Part shown: positions 13,932 through 21,050 of the stretch, in pieces
Numbering within the stretch: the stretch's first letter is position 1
Layout: every line of letters starts with the position of its first letter
Origin: JBFLYN01 sp040756655
GTDB taxonomy: Bacteria > Bacillota > Sulfobacillia > UBA8153
Assembly (NCBI GenBank): GCA_040756655.1
Contig: JBFLYN010000043.1
Location: 1-24,281, forward strand
DNA length: 24,281 nt
Reading direction: 5' to 3'
Notes under the pieces: generated by a model
What the model saw: the letters and a program-made list of their open reading frames with translations, nothing else
Databases searched by the model: none
Told to the model about the DNA's origin: nothing
Translations under genes and position numbers: made by a program

Positions 13932-15545
13932 GATGGCGCGGATCTTATCCATAATGTACTTGGCATCATCGCCCGTGGCCAGCGCCGGGCGATGTTCGCT
14001 GATGCGCACGGGCAATACCTGCAGTGACCGTGCGCCGCTCTTGGAAAGCCCTATGCGTAACATCATGCTCTCAGTAGTGACGGGGCGAGTCTGGTCCATG
14101 ACGAAGTTCCCCAGGCTGTACGCGATGATGGATCCACGGTAGATCTCGATGCCCTGGATGGCATGGGGGTGATGGCCCAGCACCATGTCGGCGCCTGCAT
14201 CGATGGTCCGGCGGGCGACTTCCTGCAGGTCCTGGCCCATGAAGGACTGCGGGTGGTTCACGTATTCCTGGCCCCAGTGGTAGGAGACCACCACTACGTC
14301 GGCCTGGTTGCGGGCGCGTGCTACGTCCTCGGTCACCATGGAAAGGTCCATGGGAGCGCACCCCGGCACCCCCGGTCCGGCCAGGAAGGTCCGGGGATAC
14401 TGGTAGCTCCAGAACAGATTGGCACTGGCAAACTCGGTATACGCCAAAAAGGCCACGGTGACGCCGTCTATCTTTAGTATGGCCGGGCGGCGAGCCTCCT
14501 GGAGGTCGCGGCCGGCACCCGTCCACGCAATCTCGTGCTGGTCCAGAAGTTCCAGGGTCTCTATGAGGTTTTCGCTGTCGTAGTCAAGGATGTGGTTGTT
14601 GGCCAAGGATACTACGTGGACTCCGGCGTTCCTGAGCACAGATGCGCCTTCGGGTGGACCCCTAAACCAGATGAGCTTATTGGGGATGGGCGTGCCCTTG
14701 ACCCCCAACGGGGATTCCAGGTTGGCAAACACCAGGTCTCCCGAAGCCAGCAAGTCCTTGACCCTGGCAAACGGGTAGTCGAGGCCGTGCTCTTTCATCT
14801 TGGTGGCCACGTGACGGGCCAGCATCACATCGCCCAGGGCTATGAATACGATTTCGGGCTCATGCCCGTACAGAGCCTCCTGTCCCCGGGGCGACTCCAG
14901 GAAATCCAAAAAAGCCCTGGCTGCCTCGGATTCTTTCTTGAAGTAGCGCCACAGCCACCCCTGGGGCCTCTTAGCCACGGCAGGCGTGGTGAGCGGGTAC
15001 CTACCCGAGCGCACGTTCTCATAATCAGGAACGGCCCCGTCTACCATGAGCGCTCTCAGCCAGGCAGCCCTCTGTCCGTAGTCGATGGGGGTGACTTCGC
15101 CGGGCTTCATGAAGCCGCGCGACTGGACGGAGTCCAGGCTTACCAGTTGGAGTTCGCCCATGGGATCATACCCCTGGACCAACTGGCGCGCCCGGGCCAA
15201 GGTTACGTTCTCACGGGTGTCCAAGGGCGCCACTGCCAAGAGCACCGGGGAGTAGAACAAGACCGGGCCGTCTTCGGCGCCCTGGACGATGGCCAGGTGG
15301 GCCTCGCCCCGCCTCAGCACCCCCTGATAGTCACTGGGTGCTTCCGCCAGGGCGATTTCGTACTGGGGGTGATAGTGGGTGAAGACCAAAAGCGCCCTGT
15401 GCAGCTGGAGCAAAAAGCTGCTGTCTGCCAGCACCAGTGCGGACTGGCTGGCAGCGGAGGGCGCCATAGAGAAGAAGTAAGTCACAGTCCCCAGGCCAAA
15501 GCACACCAGGACCAATAGCAAGGCAGCCAGCCTGGGCCGAAACAT
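13887..15545 (-). CDS. CapA-family metallophosphatase-like protein fused to a PstS-like domain
   Basis: The 552-residue product begins with a membrane anchor or signal segment (about 7-28). Residues 35-225 resemble a type 2 periplasmic-binding domain of the PstS kind: YPLTTPAVAKRPQGWLW and ARAFLDFLESPRGQEALYG match the phosphate-binding family's hinge and C-terminal helix. Residues 229-500 form the CapA/PgsA domain, a calcineurin-like fold, with GDVMLAR, FANLESPL, SLANNHILDYD, VVVSYHWGQEY and GHHPHAIQGIEIY, which supply the metal ligands. CapA relatives act in poly-gamma-glutamate capsule export. No capB or capC is nearby, so capsule synthesis is not supported here; a phosphatase acting outside the membrane is equally possible. 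The gene starts 1 bp after rpsT, in one operon. Confidence 0.88.
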   Translation of the reverse strand: MFRPRLAALLLVLVCFGLGTVTYFFSMAPSAASQSALVLADSSFLLQLHRALLVFTHYHPQYEIALAEAPSDYQGVLRRGEAHLAIVQGAEDGPVLFYSPVLLAVAPLDTRENVTLARARQLVQGYDPMGELQLVSLDSVQSRGFMKPGEVTPIDYGQRAAWLRALMVDGAVPDYENVRSGRYPLTTPAVAKRPQGWLWRYFKKESEAARAFLDFLESPRGQEALYGHEPEIVFIALGDVMLARHVATKMKEHGLDYPFARVKDLLASGDLVFANLESPLGVKGTPIPNKLIWFRGPPEGASVLRNAGVHVVSLANNHILDYDSENLIETLELLDQHEIAWTGAGRDLQEARRPAILKIDGVTVAFLAYTEFASANLFWSYQYPRTFLAGPGVPGCAPMDLSMVTEDVARARNQADVVVVSYHWGQEYVNHPQSFMGQDLQEVARRTIDAGADMVLGHHPHAIQGIEIYRGSIIAYSLGNFVMDQTRPVTTESMMLRIGLSKSGARSLQVLPVRISEHRPALATGDDAKYIMDKIRAISLPLYPQPAELQHR

Positions 15546-15546
15546 G

Positions 15547-15825
15547 CTATGCCTGGTCTTTTTGGGTTAGCGTACGCATGGCAAGGCTGAGGCGAGATTT
15601 ACGGCGCGCAGCAGCATTCTTATGGATGTACCCGCGGGCGGCGGCCCGGTCGATGGTCCTGACGGCCTTGCGGAAGGCCTGCCCGCTCAGCTCCTGGTCT
15701 TTGCTGGCCACGGCCTCCCGAAACCGCCGGATAGCGGTCCGTACTGCAGATATGGTTGCCCGGTTGCGCTCTCGGCGTACCTGGGCTTGACGCACGCGCT
15801 TGAGAGCGGATCTGGAATGTGCCAA
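15547..15825 (-). CDS. rpsT: Ribosomal protein bS20
   Basis: bS20 binds 16S rRNA in the small ribosomal subunit. The 92-residue, strongly basic product starts AHSRSALKRVRQAQVRRERN and ends with IHKNAAARRKSRLSLAMRTL, matching bS20 throughout. The start is a TTG at 15825, behind AGGGGAGGTG with about 10 nt spacing; weak starts are common for this gene. A promoter fits immediately upstream. The capA-like gene follows 1 bp after the stop, so the abundant ribosomal-protein transcript may also serve it. Confidence 0.97.
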   Translation of the reverse strand: MAHSRSALKRVRQAQVRRERNRATISAVRTAIRRFREAVASKDQELSGQAFRKAVRTIDRAAARGYIHKNAAARRKSRLSLAMRTLTQKDQA

Positions 15826-15859
15826 GTCTGTATTTCACCTCCCCTGGAAGACACCATTC

Positions 15860-15888
15860 ATTTTACCACGCGCACATTTCCAAAGCAA
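15860..15888 (-). promoter_or_regulatory. Probable sigma-A promoter of rpsT
   Basis: On the minus strand TTGCTT (15888-15883) and TAAAAT (15865-15860) are separated by 17 bp, 35 nt upstream of the rpsT start. The -10 matches 5 of 6 and the -35 matches 4 of 6 consensus bases. Confidence 0.75.
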
Positions 15889-15954
15889 GCCCGTTGCGAG
15901 AACCTGCGGATGCAGGTGGCTTCCTGAAGGTACCAACTACTGTGTATAAAACTG

Positions 15955-15983
15955 TTGACTTTAGGTCACTCTACCTTTTGTAA
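15955..15983 (+). promoter_or_regulatory. Possible promoter of the holin-like gene
   Basis: TTGACT (15955-15960) lies 17 bp before TTGTAA (15978-15983). The -35 is good and the -10 poor, so the call is tentative. Confidence 0.35.
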
Positions 15984-16015
15984 GGAACGCTGGCAGTTTT
16001 TGTCGGAGGTGAAAC

Positions 16016-16348
16016 GTGACCGTGGTAGGAGCTATTGTCAGGTTTGTGGTGTCGGCCCTGGTTATCTGGTTGTTGAGCTTCATCATCCCCGGGTTCACCA
16101 TCGCCGGTTTCTTTAACGCATTAATCGCTGCGGTGGTTATTGCGGCTCTTGGCTGGGTCGTGGAGCTTATCATGGGGAGACGGGTCTCGCCGCAGAGCCG
16201 GGGACTGGTCGGCTTCATCACCGCTGCAGTGGTGATCTTCGCGGCGCAGTTCATTGTGCCCACCATGACTGTGACGGTGTTTGGTGCGCTCTTGGCCTCA
16301 TTACTCATCGGCCTGGTTGATGCATTTGTGCCTACTGAGCTCCGCTAA
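16016..16348 (+). CDS. Four-helix membrane protein, phage holin 4_2-like family
   Basis: The 110-residue product is almost all hydrophobic, with four predicted membrane helices: VVGAIVRFVVSALVIWLLSF, then one around NALIAAVVIAALGWVVELIM, one around FITAAVVIFAAQFIV, and one around FGALLASLLIGLVDAFV. The polar turn GRRVSPQSRG lies between the second and third. This pattern is that of the small chromosomal 'phage holin family' proteins found near gpr and spoIIP in spore formers; they are not known to lyse cells. GTG 16016 follows GGAGGT by 5 nt. Its place between rpsT and spoIIP suggests a sporulation-linked role, but function is unknown. Confidence 0.8.
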   Translation: MTVVGAIVRFVVSALVIWLLSFIIPGFTIAGFFNALIAAVVIAALGWVVELIMGRRVSPQSRGLVGFITAAVVIFAAQFIVPTMTVTVFGALLASLLIGLVDAFVPTELR

Positions 16349-16364
16349 TCCAAGACCAGGGCCC

Positions 16365-16405
16365 GACCGCCTGCTTGCCCCCACGGCCGGCAGGCGGTCC
16401 TGTTT
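16365..16405 (+). terminator. Hairpin between the holin-like gene and spoIIP
   Basis: GACCGCCTGC (16365-16374) and GCAGGCGGTC (16390-16399) form a perfect 10-bp stem with a 15-nt loop, followed by CTGTTT. It probably ends the upstream transcript. Confidence 0.7.
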
Positions 16406-16481
16406 ATGGAGCGGCCAGTATGTCCCAGCCCGGCCGGACATATACATATTCGAGTACCAGGTTCAACGGAGGAGGGCTGGA

Positions 16482-17555
16482 GTGTCCAGGCGCGGCCGGG
16501 CGCACAAGAAACGGCTGGTGGGATGGGGACTGGCCTACCTAGTGGTGGTGCTCTGCGCCTTCGGGCTCTTGCGGCTGAGCCGGGAACAGGCAGTCCCAGT
16601 GTTTGGCCCTGCGTCACCTGCTCCCCACCCGGTCAGGCGGTGGATGCCCTTCTCCGGGTGGCGGCAACTCCTGGAGGCCGGGTTCCCTTACCTGGTGTAC
16701 TCCAGGTCGCCGTCGCAGGCTGCAGCAGACTGGCCGGGACAGGCACTGCGACTGGTGGCAGGCATCCGCATGGGTGACGCCAAGTCGGTGCTGGATGCGG
16801 AAATCCCGGTACTGGCTTCCGCGCGCCTGGACCTGTACCTGCCGGGTCCGGACCCGGACAGTGCGATCCCCACGGTAATCGTGGGGCTCCCGCCCGGGAT
16901 CGCCGGTGGCGAAACGCTTGTAGCTTTTAGACCCAAGACCGTGCAAGTGGGCATCTACCACACCCATGCCCGTGAGTCGTTTCTTCCAGAGCTGGGCCCC
17001 CGGTACCGGCACCCGGAAGACGCTCACACCGACGATGTTGACATCAGCGTGGTCAGGCTAGGCAGGGAAATCGCGTCTGTGCTCCAGACTGAGTATGGCA
17101 TCGGCACGGTCCATTCCCTGGAAATCCATGACCTGGCAGGTAGGGTAGGAGCATACATCAGGTCAGAGTTGACCGCCAGCCGGATCCTGCGGGAATACCC
17201 TACGGTCCAGCTATTGTTGGATGTTCACCGCGACTCCCAGACTAGGGCCCACACCACGGCGATGGTAGATGGCGTGTCCATGGCCAGAGTCATGGTGGTC
17301 TTGGGTACCGAACACCCTAACTGGAGGAATAACTACGAGGTAGCCAAGGACTTCCTTGGTCGCCTGGAGGTGTTGTATCCTGGTTTGACCATCGGCATCT
17401 ACCCTAAGCCCGGGCGCTACAACCAGCAGCTGTCCGCCGGGGCCCTCTTGCTGGAAGTCGGGGGCGTCGAGAATACTATGGAAGAGTGTCTGCGTACCGC
17501 CGCTGCCATCGCCAAGGTGGTGGCCCAAATGGTCGGGTGGAAAGGAGAGCCGTAG
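16482..17555 (+). CDS. spoIIP: Stage II sporulation protein P (peptidoglycan amidase/endopeptidase)
   Basis: SpoIIP degrades septal peptidoglycan with SpoIID and SpoIIM so that the mother cell can engulf the forespore. From GTG 16482 (GGAGGAGGG 5 nt upstream) the product has 357 residues. A basic N-terminus and one membrane helix (about 11-30) anchor it, a linker follows, and the catalytic domain begins near VQVGIYHTHARESFLPE, with the zinc-ligand His and the Glu of the HTH..ES motif. LLLDVHRDS carries further conserved residues, and LLLEVGGVENTMEEC ends the domain. Its usual upstream neighbour gpr is missing here. Expression is probably sigma-E dependent in sporulating cells, as in relatives, but no convincing sigma-E site was confirmed. 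Confidence 0.94.
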   Translation: MSRRGRAHKKRLVGWGLAYLVVVLCAFGLLRLSREQAVPVFGPASPAPHPVRRWMPFSGWRQLLEAGFPYLVYSRSPSQAAADWPGQALRLVAGIRMGDAKSVLDAEIPVLASARLDLYLPGPDPDSAIPTVIVGLPPGIAGGETLVAFRPKTVQVGIYHTHARESFLPELGPRYRHPEDAHTDDVDISVVRLGREIASVLQTEYGIGTVHSLEIHDLAGRVGAYIRSELTASRILREYPTVQLLLDVHRDSQTRAHTTAMVDGVSMARVMVVLGTEHPNWRNNYEVAKDFLGRLEVLYPGLTIGIYPKPGRYNQQLSAGALLLEVGGVENTMEECLRTAAAIAKVVAQMVGWKGEP

Positions 17556-17846
17556 GTGTGGCGCGTGGGGGTTGCCCTATTGCTCTTACTATGCTTTCTG
17601 GTGTGGGGTCTTAACACTGTAGAAAGAGCCATGCTCCGCACCAGTGGGGTGGGTTTGCCCTCCGCCTGTGCATGGAAACGGCAGGACCAGTTCCTGGTCC
17701 TGACCGTCTTGGGGCACAGCTACCGGTTTTGGTTGTACCCTACCGCGGCGCTAACCCACCGTCCCCATCAGTTGATCCTCAGTGTGGCCGGTCGCGAACT
17801 GGTGTTCCCCATTCGGGTACACGTAAAGGGCCCGGCGGGCCGGTGA
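17556..17846 (+). CDS. Small membrane-anchored protein, unknown function
   Basis: The 96-residue frame starts at a GTG directly after the spoIIP stop, with AAAGGAGAG upstream, so it is probably translated in the same operon. It has one N-terminal membrane helix (about 3-20, VGVALLLLLCFLVWGLN) and then an extracytoplasmic part that looks beta-rich (FLVLTVLGHSYRFWLYP, QLILSVAGRELVFPIRVHV). I do not recognise a family. Coupling to spoIIP suggests a role at the sporulation septum or engulfing membrane, which is inference from position only. Confidence 0.65.
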   Translation: MWRVGVALLLLLCFLVWGLNTVERAMLRTSGVGLPSACAWKRQDQFLVLTVLGHSYRFWLYPTAALTHRPHQLILSVAGRELVFPIRVHVKGPAGR

Positions 17847-17964
17847 GAACGCCGTGGCAGGAAACGCCCCCGGCATTGCCGAAAACATGTACCGAGGGTG
17901 CATGCTCAGCCTGCGGCCGCGCCAAGGGGGAGGACAGTGGCCCCCCAGCTGCCTCCTGCGGACC

Positions 17965-17992
17965 TTGACAGTAGCAGTGTCAGCATGATAGT
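17965..17992 (+). promoter_or_regulatory. Probable sigma-A promoter of the hrcA operon
   Basis: TTGACA (17965-17970) lies 16 bp before GATAGT (17987-17992). The -35 is perfect and the -10 matches 4 of 6. The start site would fall just before the CIRCE element. Confidence 0.7.
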
Positions 17993-18005
17993 TTTAGGGT
18001 GAGGG

Positions 18006-18032
18006 TTAGCACTCTTGGAAGTAGAGTGCTAA
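18006..18032 (+). promoter_or_regulatory. CIRCE operator of the hrcA operon
   Basis: TTAGCACTC (18006-18014), 9 bp, GAGTGCTAA (18024-18032): an exact match to the CIRCE consensus, 14 nt before the hrcA ribosome-binding site. HrcA should repress its own operon here. Confidence 0.98.
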
Positions 18033-18059
18033 CAACTGGCATGGAGAGGAGGGACATAA

Positions 18060-19088
18060 GTGGGATTGGACAGCCGCAAGCAGCGAGTCCTGCAGGCCAT
18101 CGTCGACGACTACATTGCCACGGCCGAGCCTGTGGGCTCCCGGACCATCGCCCGCAAGTATAGGCTGGGCGTGAGTTCGGCTACCATCCGCAACGAAATG
18201 TCTGACCTCGAAGAGATGGGCTATCTTGAGCAGCCCCATACGTCGGCCGGGCGAGTACCCTCCGACCTGGGGTACCGGTTTTATGTTGACCGTTTGATGG
18301 CTCCATTTAGCCTTTCCCCGGACCAGGTAGAACGGGTTGTGAGGATGTACCGGACCAGGGTGAGGGAGATAGAACACCTCGTCCAGGCCACGGCCAGAGT
18401 GCTTTCGGAGTCCACTAGCTACTTGGCGCTGGTGCTGGGCCCCCAGTTTGGGCAGGCCCAGGTGCAGTCCATCCATTTGCTCCCCATCAGCGAAAGCCAG
18501 GCCATGCTCGTGCTGGTGACCAGCGCGGCATTTTCTGGACACAAGTTTATCGAGATTCCCCCCGGTACCCAACCGGATGACCTTTTGCACATAAGTAGGA
18601 CCCTCAACACCGCCCTGGCCGGTCTCACCCTGGACGAGGTCAACGCTGCCGCCTGGCGGGAACTCAACCAGGAATTGAGACGCTACCGCACTGTCGTTGA
18701 GCAAGTGGTGTACGTGCTGGAGCAAATGGGCATCGATGAGGGAACCGAGCGGATGTACACGGGCGGTACCACCAACATCCTGGCGCTACCTGAGTTCAGG
18801 GATGTGGAGAAGGCCCGGACCGTGCTGGGTATACTTGAGGACGCCCGGCATGTCCACGAGCTCCTCCATACTGACCAAGCCGGGCTGACCATCAGCATCG
18901 GTGAGGAGAACCGGCTGGCTGAAGCCAAGGAATGTAGCGTAGTTTCGGCCACTTACCAGGTTGGAGACAAAGCTTCTGGGAGGATTGCGGTGTTAGGACC
19001 ACGCCGCATGAACTACGCGCAGGTGGTGAGCATTGTAAGGCTGGTGGAGAAGATTCTCAGCGAGTCCTTGGCACGGAGTGTATGCTGA
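18060..19088 (+). CDS. hrcA: Heat-shock repressor HrcA
   Basis: HrcA binds CIRCE operators and represses chaperone genes; in Bacillus its activity depends on GroEL, which couples repression to free chaperonin. The 342-residue product has the winged-helix N-terminus (RKQRVLQAIVDDYIATAEPV through SSATIRNEMSDLEEMGYLEQ and the SAGRVPSDLGYRFYVD segment), a GAF-like middle domain and the C-terminal dimerisation part, with GRIAVLGPRRMNYAQVVSIV. The start is GTG 18060, 7 nt after AGGAGG. It is first in an operon with a group III chaperonin, a DnaK-like fragment and dnaJ, and it has its own perfect CIRCE. Confidence 0.98.
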   Translation: MGLDSRKQRVLQAIVDDYIATAEPVGSRTIARKYRLGVSSATIRNEMSDLEEMGYLEQPHTSAGRVPSDLGYRFYVDRLMAPFSLSPDQVERVVRMYRTRVREIEHLVQATARVLSESTSYLALVLGPQFGQAQVQSIHLLPISESQAMLVLVTSAAFSGHKFIEIPPGTQPDDLLHISRTLNTALAGLTLDEVNAAAWRELNQELRRYRTVVEQVVYVLEQMGIDEGTERMYTGGTTNILALPEFRDVEKARTVLGILEDARHVHELLHTDQAGLTISIGEENRLAEAKECSVVSATYQVGDKASGRIAVLGPRRMNYAQVVSIVRLVEKILSESLARSVC

Positions 19089-19112
19089 GCCCGGCCAGGT
19101 ACGAGGCATGCG

Positions 19113-19145
19113 GCCCTCACCCGGGTGAGCCCGGCCAGTGAGGGC
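19113..19145 (+). other. Stem-loop between hrcA and the group III chaperonin gene
   Basis: GCCCTCAC (19113-19120) and GTGAGGGC (19138-19145) form a perfect 8-bp stem with a 17-nt loop, followed by T-rich TCTTGGTGTTTGG. It overlaps a 14-bp palindrome CTCACCCGGGTGAG (19116-19129), which would be an alternative fold. A 13-nt direct repeat TGAGCCCGGCCAG occurs at 19086-19098 and 19126-19138. The element may attenuate transcription or set an mRNA processing site inside the operon. Confidence 0.5.
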
Positions 19146-19184
19146 TCTTGGTGTTTGGCTATGAGTAGTCGAGGAGGTAGTGAC

Positions 19185-20762
19185 GTGACGTTGAAGCAAG
19201 TTGCCAGCGGCTCGGAGATCGACGAAAGACTTGCCGCCCTTTACACTAACGTCAATGCGGTGCGCGCCATTGCGTCGGCAGTGGAGGGCACCATCGGACC
19301 CAAGGGATTGGACACTCTGCTGGTAGACCGGTTTGGGGACGTGGTCATCACCAACGACGGCATTACCATCCTCACTAAGATGGATGTAAACCACCCGGCT
19401 GCCAGGATGGTGATAAACACTGCCAAAGCCCAGGAAGAGGAAGTCGGGGACGGCACCACCACCGCCACTATCATGGCGGGCGCCCTGCTCAGCGAAGGGG
19501 TTAACCAGGCCATAAAGGGAGTCCCGGTCACCAGGATCATCGAGGGCGTCCGGAAGGGCATTAAAAGGGCTATCGAAGCCATCCAGGCCAAAAGCCAACC
19601 CCTGGACGGGTTGGACGACCCGGTACTGGCCAAAGTCGCCCTGGTGGCGGGTCGCGAACACGAGGACATAGCGGAACTGGTGGTGAAAGCGGCCCGCATG
19701 GTGGGCAAGGACAAGCTGCTGGACCAGAAATTCCGCTTATCCGATACGGTGCTGGCCGAAGAAGGGGCCGCCAACGAGGTATTCATGGGGGTCATCGTGG
19801 ATAAGGAGCGCATGAACCAGCAAATGCCCAAGGACATCTCCGAGGCCCGCATCCTCATAGTAGATGACGCCCTCGAGCCGGAGGAGATAGACGACGGGGC
19901 ACTGGGGACGGAGAGCGGCTTTAGCCGGTACATGGACTTGCAGCAGGAATTCCGGGAGAACATCCACAAACTGGTCAGCATGGGGATCAACGTGGTGTTG
20001 GTGGACCGGAGCGTGGAGGATATTGCCGAGGAGATACTGACGGATGCAGGTGTCATGGTCCTTCAGCGGGTTTCCTCGCGGGAAGCCCGGCAGGTGGCTG
20101 AGCATACTGGAGCCCGTCCCATCAAGCGCACGGGCTTAAAGAAGGACCAGTCGGACATAGAGAAGTACATCGGTTCTGCCGGGCGGGTGTACGAGGACGA
20201 AAAGCTGGAACATGTGCGGGTGCTGGGTGGGCGCGGCAAGCCCATGGCCACCATCTTGGTGGGTGCGGCCACCGAAGAAGTCGTGGGTGAACGGGAGCGC
20301 ATTGCCAAGGACGCGGCGTCGGCGGTTCAGGCTGCAGCCAAGGGAGGCGTGGTGCCCGGGGGCGGGGCCATCGAACTAGCAGTGGTGCGCGAGGTGGAAG
20401 CCCTGCGCGGCGCCATGCGCGGGATGTCGGCATATGGCGTAGAATGTGTGGCCGAAGCCTTGAAAAAGCCCATCTCCCAGATCGTGGCCAACGCCGGGTT
20501 TAACCCGCTGGAAAAGGTCGGGGACGTCATCGCCGCACAAGTTGAGAAAAATAGCCATACGCTGGCTATAGACTGCGATAACGGTCAGATCGCTGACATG
20601 CTCGAACTGGGCGTGGTGGACCCCACACTGGTCAAGGTTCACGCCCTCAAGGCGGCGGGTGAGATCGCCGAGGCGATCTTACGCATTGACACGATCATCA
20701 AAAAACGCGAGGATGGTGACAAGCCCGCTGCGCCCGAGGGATCCGGTAATATGGACTTTTGA
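19185..20762 (+). CDS. Bacterial group III (archaeal/thermosome-like) chaperonin
   Basis: This is a second chaperonin, not a GroEL: it belongs to the group III proteins related to archaeal thermosomes, which close with a built-in lid and need no GroES. From GTG 19185, 6 nt after AGGAGGT, it has 525 residues. Key parts are GPKGLDTLLVDRFGDVVITN, the ATP-binding GDGTTTATIMA, the apical domain segment ILIVDDALEPEEID, a helical protrusion (the lid) around FSRYMDLQQEFRENIHKL, VVPGGGAIELAVV, and a C-terminus ending GSGNMDF. Such genes are known from some Clostridia, for example Carboxydothermus, within the dnaK-type operon. Longer frames from 19125 or 19161 are rejected because the ribosome-binding site lies inside them. 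HrcA/CIRCE control is expected. Confidence 0.95.
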   Translation: MTLKQVASGSEIDERLAALYTNVNAVRAIASAVEGTIGPKGLDTLLVDRFGDVVITNDGITILTKMDVNHPAARMVINTAKAQEEEVGDGTTTATIMAGALLSEGVNQAIKGVPVTRIIEGVRKGIKRAIEAIQAKSQPLDGLDDPVLAKVALVAGREHEDIAELVVKAARMVGKDKLLDQKFRLSDTVLAEEGAANEVFMGVIVDKERMNQQMPKDISEARILIVDDALEPEEIDDGALGTESGFSRYMDLQQEFRENIHKLVSMGINVVLVDRSVEDIAEEILTDAGVMVLQRVSSREARQVAEHTGARPIKRTGLKKDQSDIEKYIGSAGRVYEDEKLEHVRVLGGRGKPMATILVGAATEEVVGERERIAKDAASAVQAAAKGGVVPGGGAIELAVVREVEALRGAMRGMSAYGVECVAEALKKPISQIVANAGFNPLEKVGDVIAAQVEKNSHTLAIDCDNGQIADMLELGVVDPTLVKVHALKAAGEIAEAILRIDTIIKKREDGDKPAAPEGSGNMDF

Positions 20763-20778
20763 GTAGCCGGAGGTTGCC

Positions 20779-21033
20779 GTGGACGACATCGACGTGAGGC
20801 TGGCCCGGCTGCTGGCCCAGAGGTTCTTTGCGCGCACCGGGGTTGACCTGACCCTGGATGAGACAGCGTTTGCCCTGGTGGTGAGGACGGCCCGGCAAGC
20901 TAGAGCCCGGCTCGAGACCAGCGCTCTGGCCAGTGTGAGCCTTCCCTTCATCGTGGCCGGCGAAAAAGGGCCGCTCCACCTGGACGACATCCTGTCCCGG
21001 GATGACCTGGACGCCCTGACGGCCGGCACTTAG
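20779..21033 (+). CDS. Stand-alone DnaK subdomain IIB-like mini-protein
   Basis: The 84-residue product aligns by eye over its whole length with only one piece of DnaK (Hsp70), subdomain IIB of the ATPase domain, about residues 229-305 in E. coli numbering. VDDIDVRLARLLAQRF matches the GDDFDxRIIxxLxxEF start, TGVDL matches NGIDL, and SLPFIVAGEKGPLHL matches SLPFITAGxxGPLHL almost exactly. The remainder of the ATPase domain, the linker, the substrate-binding domain and the lid are all absent. The helix that contacts adenine (EKAKxxLS in DnaK) reads RQARARLE, so nucleotide binding is unlikely. It has its own ribosome-binding site (CCGGAGGT), a GTG start and a stop, and occupies the usual place of dnaK before dnaJ. 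It may be a decaying remnant or a retained domain with a new role. Confidence 0.85.
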   Translation: MDDIDVRLARLLAQRFFARTGVDLTLDETAFALVVRTARQARARLETSALASVSLPFIVAGEKGPLHLDDILSRDDLDALTAGT

Positions 21034-21050
21034 ACGAGGAGTGCATATCC

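Noticed and set aside
14535..15518. Plus-strand open frame (327 codons) opposite the capA-like gene
   Set aside because: The minus-strand product has clear CapA motifs; the plus-strand product shows none and lacks an RBS.
16420..16460. Possible sigma-E promoter before spoIIP (CATATACAT near 16440)
   Set aside because: The -10-like string is imperfect and no matching -35 element is found at the right distance.
19125..19184. Longer N-terminus of the group III chaperonin (starts at 19125 or 19161)
   Set aside because: AGGAGGT at 19172-19178 lies inside this stretch at ideal distance from GTG 19185, where the family N-terminus begins.
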